Numbered from the stretch's first letter, positions 34,425 to 43,482 are shown. The stretch is 64,000 nucleotides of DNA from Kineosporia rhizophila (GCF_021277265.1 NZ_JAJSOH010000002.1:124001-188000), one strand, 5' to 3'. Translations and numbers: made by a program. Notes: generated by a model not told the origin, from the sequence alone.

Positions 34425-34700
34425 TTGGGGAGACTACTTGTTGACGTCGATCAGCTCGTAAACCTGCTGCGCGACAATGGAATCGTCGTGCGCCACACGT
34501 CGCCTCTGCCGCGCGCGGCGGCCGGTGGTCCGGTCGCGGTGTCAGTGTTCCTCGACCCCACCAGGAACCAACGGGAGGCCGCCCGCGCGTGCTTGCTGGC
34601 CGAGCCGGCGGTGGCATCGGTCCGGGTTTCTGGCTTCACGCCGTGGGTCATGTTCGTGACGTTCGCGCCGGTTGGCCTCAGCTCAAGCGCGTGGCGCTGA
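34425..34700 (+). CDS. Small AICE-associated hypothetical protein
   Basis: About 91 residues; the open frame shows good third-position GC and a compact alpha/beta-looking sequence: VDQLVNLLRDNGIVVRHTSPLP, VSVFLDPTRNQREAARACLLAEPAVASVRVSGFTPWVMFVTFAP. No ATG is available, only TTG candidates (34413, 34425) directly after the terminator, and no ribosome site is clear. It overlaps the 3' end of the convergent repressor gene by 18 bases. Function unknown. Confidence 0.5.
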   Translation: MGRLLVDVDQLVNLLRDNGIVVRHTSPLPRAAAGGPVAVSVFLDPTRNQREAARACLLAEPAVASVRVSGFTPWVMFVTFAPVGLSSSAWR

Positions 34701-35105
34701 TCCCGGCTCCTCAGCCTGGATGCGCTGCTCGACGCGCGCCAACCGGTCGCCGAGCTGCTGCAACTGCTGCTCGATGCGGTTCAGCACCGTGACCACCTGG
34801 TCCTCGACCTGCCCCTGGGCCGGCCTCGCCTGACCTGCCGAAACGAGGATGCCAATCAGGTGATCCTCGGGCCAGTCCAGTGCCCGCGCGATGGCCTCAA
34901 GCGTCTTGTTCTGCACCCGGCGACTCGCGCCATGCTGAACCATCCGCAGCGTCGACACCGAAATCCCCGACAGCCGAGCAAGTTCCTGCTGCCCGACCCT
35001 GCGTGCCGCCATCCGCTCGTTCAGCGCGGCAGCAACCGCCGGCCAGTCCTCGCCGTCCACCTGTCCACGCGCCGTGTAGACCGCTGACGTTCCCCGCTCA
35101 GCCAT
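34683..35105 (-). CDS. XRE-family repressor of the element
   Basis: 140 residues from the ATG at 35105. The HTH domain (about 20-75) reads MAARRVGQQELARLSGISVSTLRMVQHGASRRVQNKTLEAIARALDWPEDHLIGIL. A short coiled coil of Gln/Glu-rich heptads (VLNRIEQQLQQLGDRLARVEQRI) follows, which could mediate dimerisation. It is divergent from the pra-like gene with a palindrome between them. By position it is the probable master repressor, comparable in role (not in sequence) to KorSA of pSAM2. Confidence 0.85.
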   Translation of the reverse strand: MAERGTSAVYTARGQVDGEDWPAVAAALNERMAARRVGQQELARLSGISVSTLRMVQHGASRRVQNKTLEAIARALDWPEDHLIGILVSAGQARPAQGQVEDQVVTVLNRIEQQLQQLGDRLARVEQRIQAEEPGSAPRA

Positions 35106-35210
35106 GCAAGAAATGGTAACGGCGATTCCACCCCCTTTCCGCACCTCCCGCACCCCTATCTCATGCACCATTCGACCACCACATACTCGGCTCTCAATTT
35201 CATGCTGACC

Positions 35211-35227
35211 TCACATAAAGAATGTGA
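35211..35227. promoter_or_regulatory. Candidate repressor operator
   Basis: TCACAT-AAAGA-ATGTGA, a perfect 6+6 inverted repeat with a five-base spacer, in the AT-rich 288-base gap between the divergent repressor and pra-like genes. It is likely bound by the XRE repressor. Confidence 0.5.
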
Positions 35228-35392
35228 AGTCGATATTGCAGCGCCTACATAAGCGTTGATTCGCGCTTGTCGAGCGGTTCACGATGTTCTCGCAGCTCAG
35301 ACCGGGCTGACACCGCAGGGAAAGCACTTCGCACCGCTTGATTGAGGCGGTGGGGTGTGGGCGGTTGAATGGCGAGAGTGGGAGCCGAAGAA

Positions 35393-35779
35393 ATGGCTGT
35401 TGAGGGCCGTATCAATGTCCGTCACGAGGACGTGTTCACCCAGCCCATCATGGTTCTTTCGGTAGATGCCGTGGAGGACTTCGACAAGCGCAAGGCGGGA
35501 AATGTCGACCCGCAGGAACTGGACAAGCAGACCGGCCAGCGCCTGTGGGCGGTCAGCATCCTGGACCCGACCGCGCAGCAGGGACGCCGCGAGATCAAGG
35601 TCAAGATCCCGGCCGATCACCAGCCGGTACCGCCGGCCGGTCTGATGGCTCCGGCGGAGTTCGACGGGCTGCAGGTGATCCCCTACCTGGACTCCAACCG
35701 CGCCAAGCCACGGGTCGCTATCGCCTACCGGGCAACGGGTTTCCGCGCCCCGGCTCGGGCGCAGCGTCAGGCGTCGTAG
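35393..35779 (+). CDS. pra: Pra-like activator of replication, integration and excision
   Basis: 128 residues. The sequence AVEGRINVRHEDVFTQPIMVLSVDAVEDFDKR near the N-terminus, then KVKIPADHQPVPP and a final RATGFRAP, matches the AICE/plasmid family annotated as replication, integration and excision activator, whose model is Pra of pSAM2. In that system Pra turns on the repSA-xis-int operon. The ATG at 35393 has GGGAG upstream; 35369 is open but has no such site. It is the first rightward gene of the core and likely under control of the divergent XRE repressor. Confidence 0.85.
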   Translation: MAVEGRINVRHEDVFTQPIMVLSVDAVEDFDKRKAGNVDPQELDKQTGQRLWAVSILDPTAQQGRREIKVKIPADHQPVPPAGLMAPAEFDGLQVIPYLDSNRAKPRVAIAYRATGFRAPARAQRQAS

Positions 35780-35895
35780 TCCAAGTGCTCGCGCTCGGGT
35801 GATGTGGCGCCCCGTCCCCCTCGCCGGGTTCGGGGCGCCCCTTCCGGGCATCGCCCGTCGTCATCAGCACACGTTCCCCAGGATTGAGGTTTGAA

Positions 35896-36096
35896 ATGCG
35901 TTCCAGCACTGGCAGTAAGCGTCGTGGGCCGTTGGCCAAGCCGTGCCGTACCTGCGCCGAGGTTCACCCGGTGGGGCGGCTGCACTTCGGGCAGTGCCCC
36001 GACTGCGCGCACCTGGTCGCGTTGCCGCTGCGGGGTGAGGGTGGCCGGTTCATCTCCTTCACCAACAGCGACCACACCAACGGCGGTGGCCTGTGA
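35896..36096 (+). CDS. Small zinc-ribbon-like protein
   Basis: 66 residues from an ATG with GAGG six bases upstream. Two Cys pairs, CRTC (about 18-21) and CPDC (about 36-39), suggest one bound zinc. It is basic at the N-terminus and ends in a Gly-rich tail. Such small proteins are common between pra and the translocase gene in AICEs; function unknown. Its stop overlaps the next GTG by four bases. Confidence 0.75.
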   Translation: MRSSTGSKRRGPLAKPCRTCAEVHPVGRLHFGQCPDCAHLVALPLRGEGGRFISFTNSDHTNGGGL

Positions 36097-36341
36097 GCGG
36101 CAACGACTGCGGCGCCCACCAGGCACACCTACGGCACCTGGACGACCTGTTCGCCACCTGCCACGCCATCGGCCGGGCCTCGGTCCTACTGGACGCCGAT
36201 CGGAACATCCCCGACAGCGACCGCCTCGTCCTGCTGCGCGAGGTCGTGGCCGACCTGCGCCGAGACCTGAACCTGCCTGACACCACCGACACGGCCACCT
36301 CGACCACCGCGACTGAGTCCACGGATGGGAGCAACCTCTGA
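36093..36341 (+). CDS. Small helical AICE protein
   Basis: 82 residues. The N-terminal 60 residues form amphipathic helices (HQAHLRHLDDLFATCHAIGRASVLLD, then SDRLVLLREVVADLRRDL) and the tail is Thr/Ser/Asp-rich. GTG start overlaps the preceding stop, and its own stop overlaps the translocase ATG, so it is coupled on both sides. No family recognised. Confidence 0.7.
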   Translation: MSGNDCGAHQAHLRHLDDLFATCHAIGRASVLLDADRNIPDSDRLVLLREVVADLRRDLNLPDTTDTATSTTATESTDGSNL

Positions 36342-37867
36342 TGCTGGTCAACGGCACCCGGGTGGAAGACCTGGCCGGAACCGGCCTCACCACCCGGCAG
36401 CGCTACGTCGTCCCGCTGTGGGTCACCGTCCCGCTGTTCCTGGGGAAGCACCTGGCCCGGGCCTCGCGGTGGCTGCTACGGCAGGCGTTCACGTACTGGG
36501 GCCTGTCCCTGCCCGCGTTCGTGCTGCTGGTCATCTGGTCCCGCCTGGGCGGGTTGTGGGCGCTGACGGCCCTGACCTGGTGGCTCGCGCTGGGCCTGAT
36601 CTGGGCCTACCGATGGCCGACCTCCTTCGACGTCGCCGTCTCCCAGCCGACGCGGGGTGTGTGGCGGTGGTGGACGAAGTACAAGCGGCGCTGGCACCCG
36701 GCGATGGACGGAACCGGCCTGACCCGCGTCACCCCGGACCGTGAGGTCTACGTCCCGGCCGTCACGAGGGTTCGGTCCACGGCGGTGGTCGACACGCTGC
36801 ACCTGCGCCTGCTGCACGGCCAGACACCCGCCGATGTGGCGGCTCGGGCTGAGGGCCTGCGGCATGTGTACGCAGCTCACCGGTGCAGTGTGATTGAGGA
36901 CGCTCCGGGTCGGGTGCGGGTGCTGTTCTACGCCAAGGACCCGTTGCGCCACTTGGTCGCACCGCTGGAACCTGCGCCGGTCCCGGTGCTGGATGCCCTG
37001 CCTGTGGCTCTGGGTGAGGACGGTGAGGTGTTCTGTCTGTGGCTGAACGGCCGGCACGTCCTGCTGGCCGGCGCATCCGGGTCTGGGAAGGGCTCGGCGT
37101 TGTGGTCGACGGTGCGGGCGCTGGCTCCGGCCGTTGCTGATGGCACGGTCCGCCTTCGCGGGGTGGATCCGAAGGGTGGGATGGAGCTGTTCCCCGGCCG
37201 GGCGCTGTTCGCCGAGTACGCCGATGAAGACCTCGACGCCATGCTTGCCCTGCTGGAGCGGGCGGTGGCGGACATGAACGACCGCAAGCGCCGTCTGAAA
37301 GACGCTGGGGTACGGGTCTTCACTCCGTCCAAGGCTGATCCGCTGGAAGTGATCGTGATCGATGAGCTGGCGTTCCTGACCGCCTACGCCCCCAAGGACG
37401 TCAAGGCGAAAGTCGCTGGCGCGATGCAGGTTCTGCTGTCTCAGGGACGGGCCGTCGGTTACAGCGTTCTGGCGGCGTTGCAGGATCCGCGTAAGGAGGT
37501 GCTGCCGTTCCGGGACCTGTTCACCTACCGCATCGCGTTGCGGCTGGCTGAGGACGCACACGTCGACATGGTCCTCGGTGAAGGAGCGCTGGAACGCGGG
37601 GCGGCGTGTCATGTGATCCCGGCCAGCTTGCCCGGCATCGCCTACGTCCGCGTCGAAGGAGCCCTGGAACCGGTCCGGGTCCGCTTCTCCTACCTGTCCG
37701 ACACCGACATCGTCGACATGGCCTCACAGTGGCCAGCACCCGAGAACAGCGACTGGACGCCGCTACCCGACACACCGACCACCGACCCGACCGCCGGCCG
37801 GGAGACCGGCCCGGATGAGTCCTACCCCTTCCGCTTCTGGACCACCGGGGAAGGTGACGACGCGTGA
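36341..37867 (+). CDS. FtsK/SpoIIIE-type conjugal DNA translocase (Tra)
   Basis: A 508-residue motor of the AICE/plasmid class that moves double-stranded DNA between mycelia. Two membrane segments lie near the N-terminus (about 22-60 and 65-90). The ATPase domain has Walker A GASGSGKGS (about 244-252), RGVDPKGGMELFPG, Walker B EVIVIDELAFLTAYAPKD, and SQGRAVGYSVLAALQDPRKEVLPFRDLFTYRIALRL with the arginine-finger region. It has no gamma domain at the C-terminus, unlike chromosomal FtsK. Coupled to both neighbours. Confidence 0.9.
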   Translation: MLVNGTRVEDLAGTGLTTRQRYVVPLWVTVPLFLGKHLARASRWLLRQAFTYWGLSLPAFVLLVIWSRLGGLWALTALTWWLALGLIWAYRWPTSFDVAVSQPTRGVWRWWTKYKRRWHPAMDGTGLTRVTPDREVYVPAVTRVRSTAVVDTLHLRLLHGQTPADVAARAEGLRHVYAAHRCSVIEDAPGRVRVLFYAKDPLRHLVAPLEPAPVPVLDALPVALGEDGEVFCLWLNGRHVLLAGASGSGKGSALWSTVRALAPAVADGTVRLRGVDPKGGMELFPGRALFAEYADEDLDAMLALLERAVADMNDRKRRLKDAGVRVFTPSKADPLEVIVIDELAFLTAYAPKDVKAKVAGAMQVLLSQGRAVGYSVLAALQDPRKEVLPFRDLFTYRIALRLAEDAHVDMVLGEGALERGAACHVIPASLPGIAYVRVEGALEPVRVRFSYLSDTDIVDMASQWPAPENSDWTPLPDTPTTDPTAGRETGPDESYPFRFWTTGEGDDA

Positions 37868-38325
37868 GCGAGAACCCGGCCACCCCTGGAACGGCCATGC
37901 CAGAACCCAGCCACGACCAGAACCCGACCGGGCAGACCAGCCCGGCGCCCGCCTGGTGGTCCCGCTTCCACAGCCCTACGAACCCCGACCACAACGAGTC
38001 CGCCACCGACGAGACCGACCCGGCCGATGACCTCCTCCTGCCTGAATCACCTACCCCGGCGGTGTGGCCGGAAGGCTGGGCCGTCGTCCCTCCGGTTGGC
38101 TCGATCGTCACGGATGTCGGCGTCACGTTCTCCCTGGCCCCCATCTCGCTAACAGATCGGCCAGTGAGAGTGCAGTGCACCTCCTGCGACTGGGACGACA
38201 CCGCACCCCAGCCGCAGGCCGTCGACGCCATCCGGGTCCACGCCCTGCGCCACATCGCCGACCCGCGCCCCCGCATCGCTCACCCACCGGGCTGGCTCCA
38301 CCCTCGACTGAAGGGACGCCGATGA
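37864..38325 (+). CDS. Conserved AICE hypothetical protein
   Basis: 153 residues, GTG start. The first 60 residues are Pro/Asp/Thr-rich and probably disordered. The second half has a folded look with a Cys pair (VQCTSCDWDD) followed by HALRHI, suggesting one metal site. It lies between the translocase and the replication initiator, overlapping both by four bases, so it belongs to the transfer/replication operon. Function unknown. Confidence 0.7.
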   Translation: MSENPATPGTAMPEPSHDQNPTGQTSPAPAWWSRFHSPTNPDHNESATDETDPADDLLLPESPTPAVWPEGWAVVPPVGSIVTDVGVTFSLAPISLTDRPVRVQCTSCDWDDTAPQPQAVDAIRVHALRHIADPRPRIAHPPGWLHPRLKGRR

Positions 38326-40082
38326 CCACCACCCCCGTTCCCACAGCCTCGGCCAACCTGGGCAACCCCATGCAGCCGGCCGCAGCCTCGATCTCGAACC
38401 TGACCCGCAACAGCCGCGCCGAACGCGCCCGCATGCCCGTCGCCCTCCACGTCGCCGAAGACGTCGCCATCGCCAACGGCGTCTGCGTCCGACCGATCAC
38501 CCAGCGGGTCACCGACACCCTCACCGGCGAAGTCACCCTGGTCGACGTCCCCTGCGGGGCAACCCTTGAATCCAAGTGCCCGACCTGCGCCCAACGCGCC
38601 CGCCGACTACGCATGCACCAATGCCGAGCCGGCTGGCACGCCGAATCCGACCCCATCCCCGAAGAAGACCTCTCCACCTCCGCCCAGCAAGACCTGGTCG
38701 CAGCCCGCGCCGACGTCACCGCCGTCCGGGACGACTTCCTCGCCCGCGGCGACCTCGGCGTAGCTGAGGCCGCGTCAGAGACGCTAGAAGTCATTGACGC
38801 CGAGTTGGCCGAGCTGGGCGTGCGCGGACCACTCGAACGCGAACCCTCCGAGACCACCCGCCGGAAGCGCTCAACTCGCCGCCGCCAGGACGCGCCCGAT
38901 CTGCCCAAGCGCACGATGGCGAAAACCACGGTGGGACAGACGTTCCCTGGCAACGATGGGAAGGTCTACCGGCCGTCCATGTTCGTCACGGTCACCCTGC
39001 CGGGCTATGGGCGCGTCGACGGCAACGGGGTGCCTCTCGATCCGGCCAGGTATGACTACCGCCGGGCCGCTCGGGATGCGATCCACTTCCCCAAGCTGCT
39101 CGATCGGCTGGTGCAGAACCTGCGACGCGTGGCCGGGTATGACGTGCAGTACTTCGCCACCGTCGAACCCCAGAAGCGCTTGGCCCCGCACGCGCATATC
39201 GCGATCCGGGGCACCATTCCGCGTAAGATGGTCCGCCAGGTCATCGCCGCCACCTACCACCAGGTCTGGTGGCCACAGGCGAACACGCCGGTCTACGTCC
39301 GCGAAGACGAACTGCCCGTCTGGGACGAAGACGCGGACGCACCTGACCTGGCCGGCAACCCTGCCAGCGAGTCAGTCGGCTACCTCGACCCCACCACAGC
39401 AGCCGTCCTGCCCACCTGGGACGAAGCCCTCGACGACCTCGACGCCGATGACGACCTCGAACCCCAGCACGTGGTCCGCTTCGGTATCCAGGCAGACATC
39501 CAGGGCCTGCTGGCCGGCTCCCCGGACGCCGACCGGCGCGTGGGCTACCTGGCCAAGTACCTGACCAAATCCATGGGTACGGCACACGGCGAGAACGAGA
39601 ACCCGGCCGTCAAGGCGCACATCGACCGCCTCGTCCACGCCCTGCGCTACGAACCCTGCTCCCCACACTGCGCGAACTGGCTGCGCTACGGCATCCAACC
39701 CAAAGACGCCCGCCCCGGCCTCATCCCCGGCTCCTGCAAGGCCAAAGCCCACCGCCGCGAACACCTCGGCTACGGAGGCCGGCGCGTCCTGGTCTCCCGC
39801 AAGTGGTCGGGCAAGACCCTCACCGACCACCGCCACGAACGACGGGCCTTCGTCCTGGCCCTGCTCGGCGTCGACCCCGACAGCGCCGACGCCACCCGCG
39901 GCGACAAGACCGCCGACCGGTATGTGTGGGAGCCGGTCAACCCGAACGAACTGCCGCCGCTCTCAACGCGACTGCTGCACGCGATCAGCCAACGCCAAAC
40001 CTGGCGCTCTGCCTATGAGGCGGCCAAAGACGGACGACCACCAAAACCCCTACAGCACAACACCATGGAAGGTGCGGCATGA
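38322..40082 (+). CDS. repSA: RepSA-type rolling-circle replication initiator
   Basis: 586 residues from an ATG with AAGGGA five bases upstream. It has an N-terminal Cys-rich zone (VDVPCGATLESKCPTCAQRARRLRMHQC, about 67-94) as in AICE replication initiators. The metal-binding HUH motif is HAHIAIRG (about 289-296), preceded by the YGRVDGNGVPLDP region. The catalytic tyrosine block is RVGYLAKYLTKSMG (about 406-419). The family nicks a double-strand origin and starts rolling-circle replication of the excised element. It overlaps xis by four bases. Confidence 0.9.
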   Translation: MTTTPVPTASANLGNPMQPAAASISNLTRNSRAERARMPVALHVAEDVAIANGVCVRPITQRVTDTLTGEVTLVDVPCGATLESKCPTCAQRARRLRMHQCRAGWHAESDPIPEEDLSTSAQQDLVAARADVTAVRDDFLARGDLGVAEAASETLEVIDAELAELGVRGPLEREPSETTRRKRSTRRRQDAPDLPKRTMAKTTVGQTFPGNDGKVYRPSMFVTVTLPGYGRVDGNGVPLDPARYDYRRAARDAIHFPKLLDRLVQNLRRVAGYDVQYFATVEPQKRLAPHAHIAIRGTIPRKMVRQVIAATYHQVWWPQANTPVYVREDELPVWDEDADAPDLAGNPASESVGYLDPTTAAVLPTWDEALDDLDADDDLEPQHVVRFGIQADIQGLLAGSPDADRRVGYLAKYLTKSMGTAHGENENPAVKAHIDRLVHALRYEPCSPHCANWLRYGIQPKDARPGLIPGSCKAKAHRREHLGYGGRRVLVSRKWSGKTLTDHRHERRAFVLALLGVDPDSADATRGDKTADRYVWEPVNPNELPPLSTRLLHAISQRQTWRSAYEAAKDGRPPKPLQHNTMEGAA

Positions 40083-40288
40083 ACGCCACCAATAGTCAGC
40101 CTCGTCGGATCGCACCTCTGTGGAGCGTTGCGGACGTCTCCGAGTACCTCCAGGTCCCAGTGCAGACGCTCTACTCCTGGCGGTCGCAGGGCGGTGGACC
40201 TCCGGCCCGGAAAGTGGGCAAGTACCTGCGTTACGTGCCTGAGGACGTCGTGGCGTGGGTCAACGGCATAGGGACGGAGGTGGCCTGA
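40079..40288 (+). CDS. xis: Excisionase, MerR-like HTH
   Basis: 69 residues with a single winged-helix DNA-binding domain: LWSVADVSEYLQVPVQTLYSWRSQGGGPPARKVGKYLRYVPEDVVAWVN. That is the pattern of AICE/phage excisionases. Its stop overlaps the integrase ATG. It should direct Int toward excision when the pra-controlled operon is on. Confidence 0.88.
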   Translation: MNATNSQPRRIAPLWSVADVSEYLQVPVQTLYSWRSQGGGPPARKVGKYLRYVPEDVVAWVNGIGTEVA

Positions 40289-41448
40289 TGGCGCGTCCCT
40301 CGTTGCCCCTGGGCACCTACGGGAAAATTTCGACCCGCAAGGTGGGCCCGAGTTTCGTTGCCAGCACCTACTTCCGCGACCTCGACGGCGTGCGTAGGCC
40401 GGTGAGCCGAGCGGGCAAGAGCCGGACCGCAGCCGAACGTGCGCTCAAGGAAGCGTTGGCGGAGCGGCAGACGCCGATCAGTGCTGGTCAGCTCGGGCCG
40501 GCCTCGCCGTTCAGCAAAGCGGCCGAACTCTGGTTCGTCGAGCTGGAACGGCTCGTGGATGCGGGTGAGCGTAGTCCCGGAACGCTCGACACCTACCGAT
40601 ACATCTACGGCACACACGTCGAACCGGCTTTGGGCTCACTCCGGCTTCAGGAGGTAACTACCCCGGTCGTCGACCGCGCCCTGGTCACCATCCGGAAGAA
40701 ATCTGCAAGCCGCGCTCGTTCGTCCAAGATCGTGATTTCGGGGATCATGCGCCACGCTGCCCGCAATGGCGCTGTGACGTCGAATCCGGTGCGAGAGGTC
40801 GGTCGGATCGAAAGCAAGCCGAAGCGCCGACCCAAGGCGCTCACCGCCTCCGAACGGCGGATCTGGTTGAAGGCAGTCCGGGAGAACGAGATCGCCAGCC
40901 GCTGGGACCTTCCGGACCTCACGCTGATGATGCTGGCCACCGGGTGCCGGATCGGCGAAACGCTGGCTATTGGCTGGACCGAGGTGGACCTTGAGGCCGG
41001 CACCGTCGATGTGGCCTGGCGCCTGATCCGCCGTCGCGGTCACGGCCTTCTGCGGCTGCCCTCGACCAAGAGCGGCGAGAAGGGCGAACGAACCATCCCG
41101 CTGCCCGACTGGGCCGTGGTCATGCTCAAGGACCGGCGAGAGCGGATCAGGGACGACGTCGAGCCGGTCTTTCCCGACAGCCTGGGTGCGTGGCGTGATC
41201 CGACGAACGTGCGCCGGGTTTGGCGCCAGGTCCGGGACAAGCTAGAGATGGAGGGCATGGTCAGCCACACCCTGAGGAAGACCGTGGCGAGCTTCCTGGA
41301 TGACGCCAACGTCTCGACCCGGAAGATCAGCGATCAGCTCGGGCACGCCAAGGTGAGCATGACCCAAGACCGCTACCTGGGCCGGCGACTGACCGACCGC
41401 CAGACGGCAGAAGTGCTTGAAGAGATGTTCCCCGAACTGGAGCCGTAG
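40288..41448 (+). CDS. int: Tyrosine site-specific recombinase (integrase)
   Basis: 386 residues from an ATG with GGAGG seven bases upstream. The catalytic residues of the tyrosine recombinase family are visible: Arg in ATGCRIGE (about 230), the HTLR box in VSHTLRKTVASF, LGHAKVSM, and the nucleophile in QDRYLG near residue 368. A SAM-like N-terminal core-binding region spans about 70-170. It lies 1.1 kb from the attR tRNA, as expected for an integrase using a tRNA 3' end. No frameshift is seen, so it is likely active. Confidence 0.93.
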   Translation: MARPSLPLGTYGKISTRKVGPSFVASTYFRDLDGVRRPVSRAGKSRTAAERALKEALAERQTPISAGQLGPASPFSKAAELWFVELERLVDAGERSPGTLDTYRYIYGTHVEPALGSLRLQEVTTPVVDRALVTIRKKSASRARSSKIVISGIMRHAARNGAVTSNPVREVGRIESKPKRRPKALTASERRIWLKAVRENEIASRWDLPDLTLMMLATGCRIGETLAIGWTEVDLEAGTVDVAWRLIRRRGHGLLRLPSTKSGEKGERTIPLPDWAVVMLKDRRERIRDDVEPVFPDSLGAWRDPTNVRRVWRQVRDKLEMEGMVSHTLRKTVASFLDDANVSTRKISDQLGHAKVSMTQDRYLGRRLTDRQTAEVLEEMFPELEP

Positions 41449-41465
41449 TCCAGACCCACGCAGTG

Positions 41466-41505
41466 CAGAACGCCCCGGCCACCTAACTTTGGCTTGGGCG
41501 TTCTG
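41466..41505 (+). terminator. Terminator after int
   Basis: CAGAACGCCC (41466-41475) pairs perfectly with GGGCGTTCTG (41496-41505), with an inner GGCCA/TTGGC extension, followed by CCTTTGT. It lies 18 bases after the integrase stop, ending the pra-int operon. Confidence 0.65.
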
Positions 41506-41525
41506 CCTTTGTGGTGACGCTCGAC

Positions 41526-42167
41526 CTACCTGTAGTCCACCACGCATTCGTCAAGCCACGTGGCGAAGAGGGACAGCGCGCACAGCAGGTGGAAGCAGTA
41601 AGCGCGGTCCCAATTCAGCTGGGCCTCGTGAGCGCTTGGATTGCGAATGCCAGCGAAGCATGCGACTCCGAGAGATCGCATCCCCTCCAGGCGATTGTTG
41701 TAGGTGTTCAGGCCGCGGTTACCCGGCGGGCGCAGGCGCGGCTGGGACGGTTCGGGATCCTTCTTGCTGAAAGCCATCTCTACAAGAGCACGTTCACTCT
41801 CCCACGCGATGCCCATACGTTGCTGCAAGTGATGATTGACGTTGCGGGCCGCCTCGTCGACAGCAGCACGCCAGTGACCCTGTGCCCACAATCTCTCCCC
41901 TGAGACCTTGATCAGGGGGTGTAGCTCTGTGACCGAAAAAGCTGTCGTGCTTGCCACATTCTCGTTACCCACGTAGACACCAATGGCCCTCGTCAAGAAG
42001 TGCCCAACTCGCCCCACGCCGTAGCAGAAGGCACCAAAGAGGGCACCACTTCCGATGCCGGTCACCCAACGATTGTCGGTGCCTTCTACGGGGTCGACGA
42101 TCATCAGCACACCGAAGCTAACCCCCAGGCCTATGGCCCACCAAAACGATTTCGACCGCTTGGGCAC
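41526..42167 (-). CDS. Membrane-anchored HEPN-like protein (TIGR02391-like)
   Basis: 213 residues, GTG start with GGAG seven bases upstream. Two N-terminal membrane helices (about 8-24 and 36-56) are followed by a soluble helical domain with ELHPLIKVSGERLWAQGHWRAAVDEAARNVN (about 80-110) and GIRNPSAHEAQ (about 174-183). The RNPSAH motif fits the Rx4H signature of HEPN ribonucleases, and the overall pattern recalls the TIGR02391 (Ymh) family. HEPN proteins are common toxins and phage-defence effectors; membrane tethering is less usual. It is alone, antisense to int, between int and attR. Defence or exclusion role is inferred. Confidence 0.7.
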   Translation of the reverse strand: MPKRSKSFWWAIGLGVSFGVLMIVDPVEGTDNRWVTGIGSGALFGAFCYGVGRVGHFLTRAIGVYVGNENVASTTAFSVTELHPLIKVSGERLWAQGHWRAAVDEAARNVNHHLQQRMGIAWESERALVEMAFSKKDPEPSQPRLRPPGNRGLNTYNNRLEGMRSLGVACFAGIRNPSAHEAQLNWDRAYCFHLLCALSLFATWLDECVVDYR

Positions 42168-42498
42168 AGCGTCTCCTCTCCCGTGTTATCCGAGGGAACC
42201 TAACCCATGAGATTGGGCCAGATGGGTGAAACCGGATGACGGTTGAGAATCAAGAGTTGCTCGGCCGGGCTGAGGTGGCGCGCCCTCTAGTCCCGCGCCG
42301 TCCGTCCCCCGACACCCACGCGACCAACGCTCAGTTCCTCTAAGGGGAGAGTCAGTCAGGCCGGCAGGGCGACCGGACTTTCCGTCCGGTACCGATGTCG
42401 TACATGGACGTCCCGGGAGTCGGGCCACTCCATGATCAAGTGACACCCTTCGGCGCAGGAGCCGACACAAGCTCGTGACGGGCAAGGACACCCATCAC

Positions 42499-42519
42499 GA
42501 GTAAGTGCTGAGTAAGTGC
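42499..42519. repeat. Direct repeat near attR, possible Int/Xis arm site
   Basis: GAGTAAGTGC occurs twice (42499-42508 and 42510-42519), one helical turn apart, about 50 bases inside attR. Short direct repeats beside an att core are typical of integrase arm-type or Xis sites; not proven. Confidence 0.35.
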
Positions 42520-42533
42520 CGAGAGACGCAGAA

Positions 42534-42562
42534 CAGGCCAGGACCGATGTGGTCCTGGCCTG
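42534..42562 (-). terminator. Element-borne tRNA-Lys terminator hairpin
   Basis: A perfect 12-bp hairpin (CAGGCCAGGACC / GGTCCTGGCCTG, arms 42534-42545 and 42551-42562, five-base loop) lies just past the restored tRNA 3' end. Its core matches the chromosomal hairpin at 27181-27216, so the element supplies its own replacement terminator. Confidence 0.65.
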
Positions 42563-42567
42563 CGCCG

Positions 42568-42644
<77 letters not shown>

Positions 42645-42776
42645 TCGGCTGCTCGGTGCCTTGCGGCCCCTTGCTGCGTTGAAAACATTAGCAGCCACCG
42701 GGCCGAAGCACGAAATCGGTTCCCGGCTCCCCCGCGTGACGGCCGGCACAGCCGGCACGCAGGGGAGCCCAGCAGG

Positions 42777-43403
42777 TCAGGAGGGGGGCAGGACGTACTT
42801 CTTGGCGGCCGCGCGGGCGGTCTCGCTGTCCGGGCCGGGCTGGGGCACGAAGAGGACCTCGCGGTAGTACTTCAGCTCTTCGATGCTCTCGCGGATGTCG
42901 GCCAGAGCTCGGTGACCGCCGTTCTTGGCCGGGGACGCGAAGTACACCCGGGGGTACCAACGGCGGGCGAGCTCCTTGATCGAGGAGACGTCCACGATCC
43001 GGTAGTGCAGGTGCTGCTCCAGCTCCGGCATGTCCCGCACCAGGAAGGCGCGGTCGGTGCCGACCGAGTTCCCGGCCAGCGGGGCCTTGCGGGCGTCGGG
43101 CACCCACTTCTTCACGTACTCCAGCACCATCGCCTGGGCTTCCTGCATGGTCACGCCGTTGTCCAGCTCCGCGAGCAGGCCCGAGCTGGTGTGCATGGTG
43201 CGCACCACCTCCACCATCGTGTCGACCACGCCCTCGGGCGGGCGGATCACCACGTCCACCCCCTCACCGAGGATGTTCAGCTGGGAATCGGTGACCAGCG
43301 CCGCGACCTCGATGAGGGCGTCCTTCCCCAGGTCGAGGCCGGTCATCTCGCAGTCGATCCAGACGATGCGGTCCTGCGAACGTTCGCTGTTCTCCGATGT
43401 CAC
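42777..43403 (-). CDS. orn: Oligoribonuclease
   Basis: 208 residues from the GTG at 43403. A DEDDh 3'-5' exonuclease that degrades two- to five-base RNA fragments and pGpG from c-di-GMP turnover. Motifs: Exo[12 protein letters not shown] (about 13-23), Exo[17 protein letters not shown], Exo[21 protein letters not shown]. Length and ending are normal for the family. The pGpG link fits the EAL protein at 13417. Longer upstream frames to 43661 are not supported. Confidence 0.94.
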   Translation of the reverse strand: MTSENSERSQDRIVWIDCEMTGLDLGKDALIEVAALVTDSQLNILGEGVDVVIRPPEGVVDTMVEVVRTMHTSSGLLAELDNGVTMQEAQAMVLEYVKKWVPDARKAPLAGNSVGTDRAFLVRDMPELEQHLHYRIVDVSSIKELARRWYPRVYFASPAKNGGHRALADIRESIEELKYYREVLFVPQPGPDSETARAAAKKYVLPPS

Positions 43404-43482
43404 GGCCGGTACTCTACGCTTCGAGGCGTTCGTCGGCTCTGGATGAACCGCCGGGTACCGGGCGCCACTAAAGTCTGGTGCC

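Noticed and set aside
33955-34617. Long minus frame of 220 residues in the element
   Set aside because: Mostly Arg/Pro/Ser low-complexity and it overlaps a strong terminator and the plus small gene; only its last 54 residues looked at all plausible.
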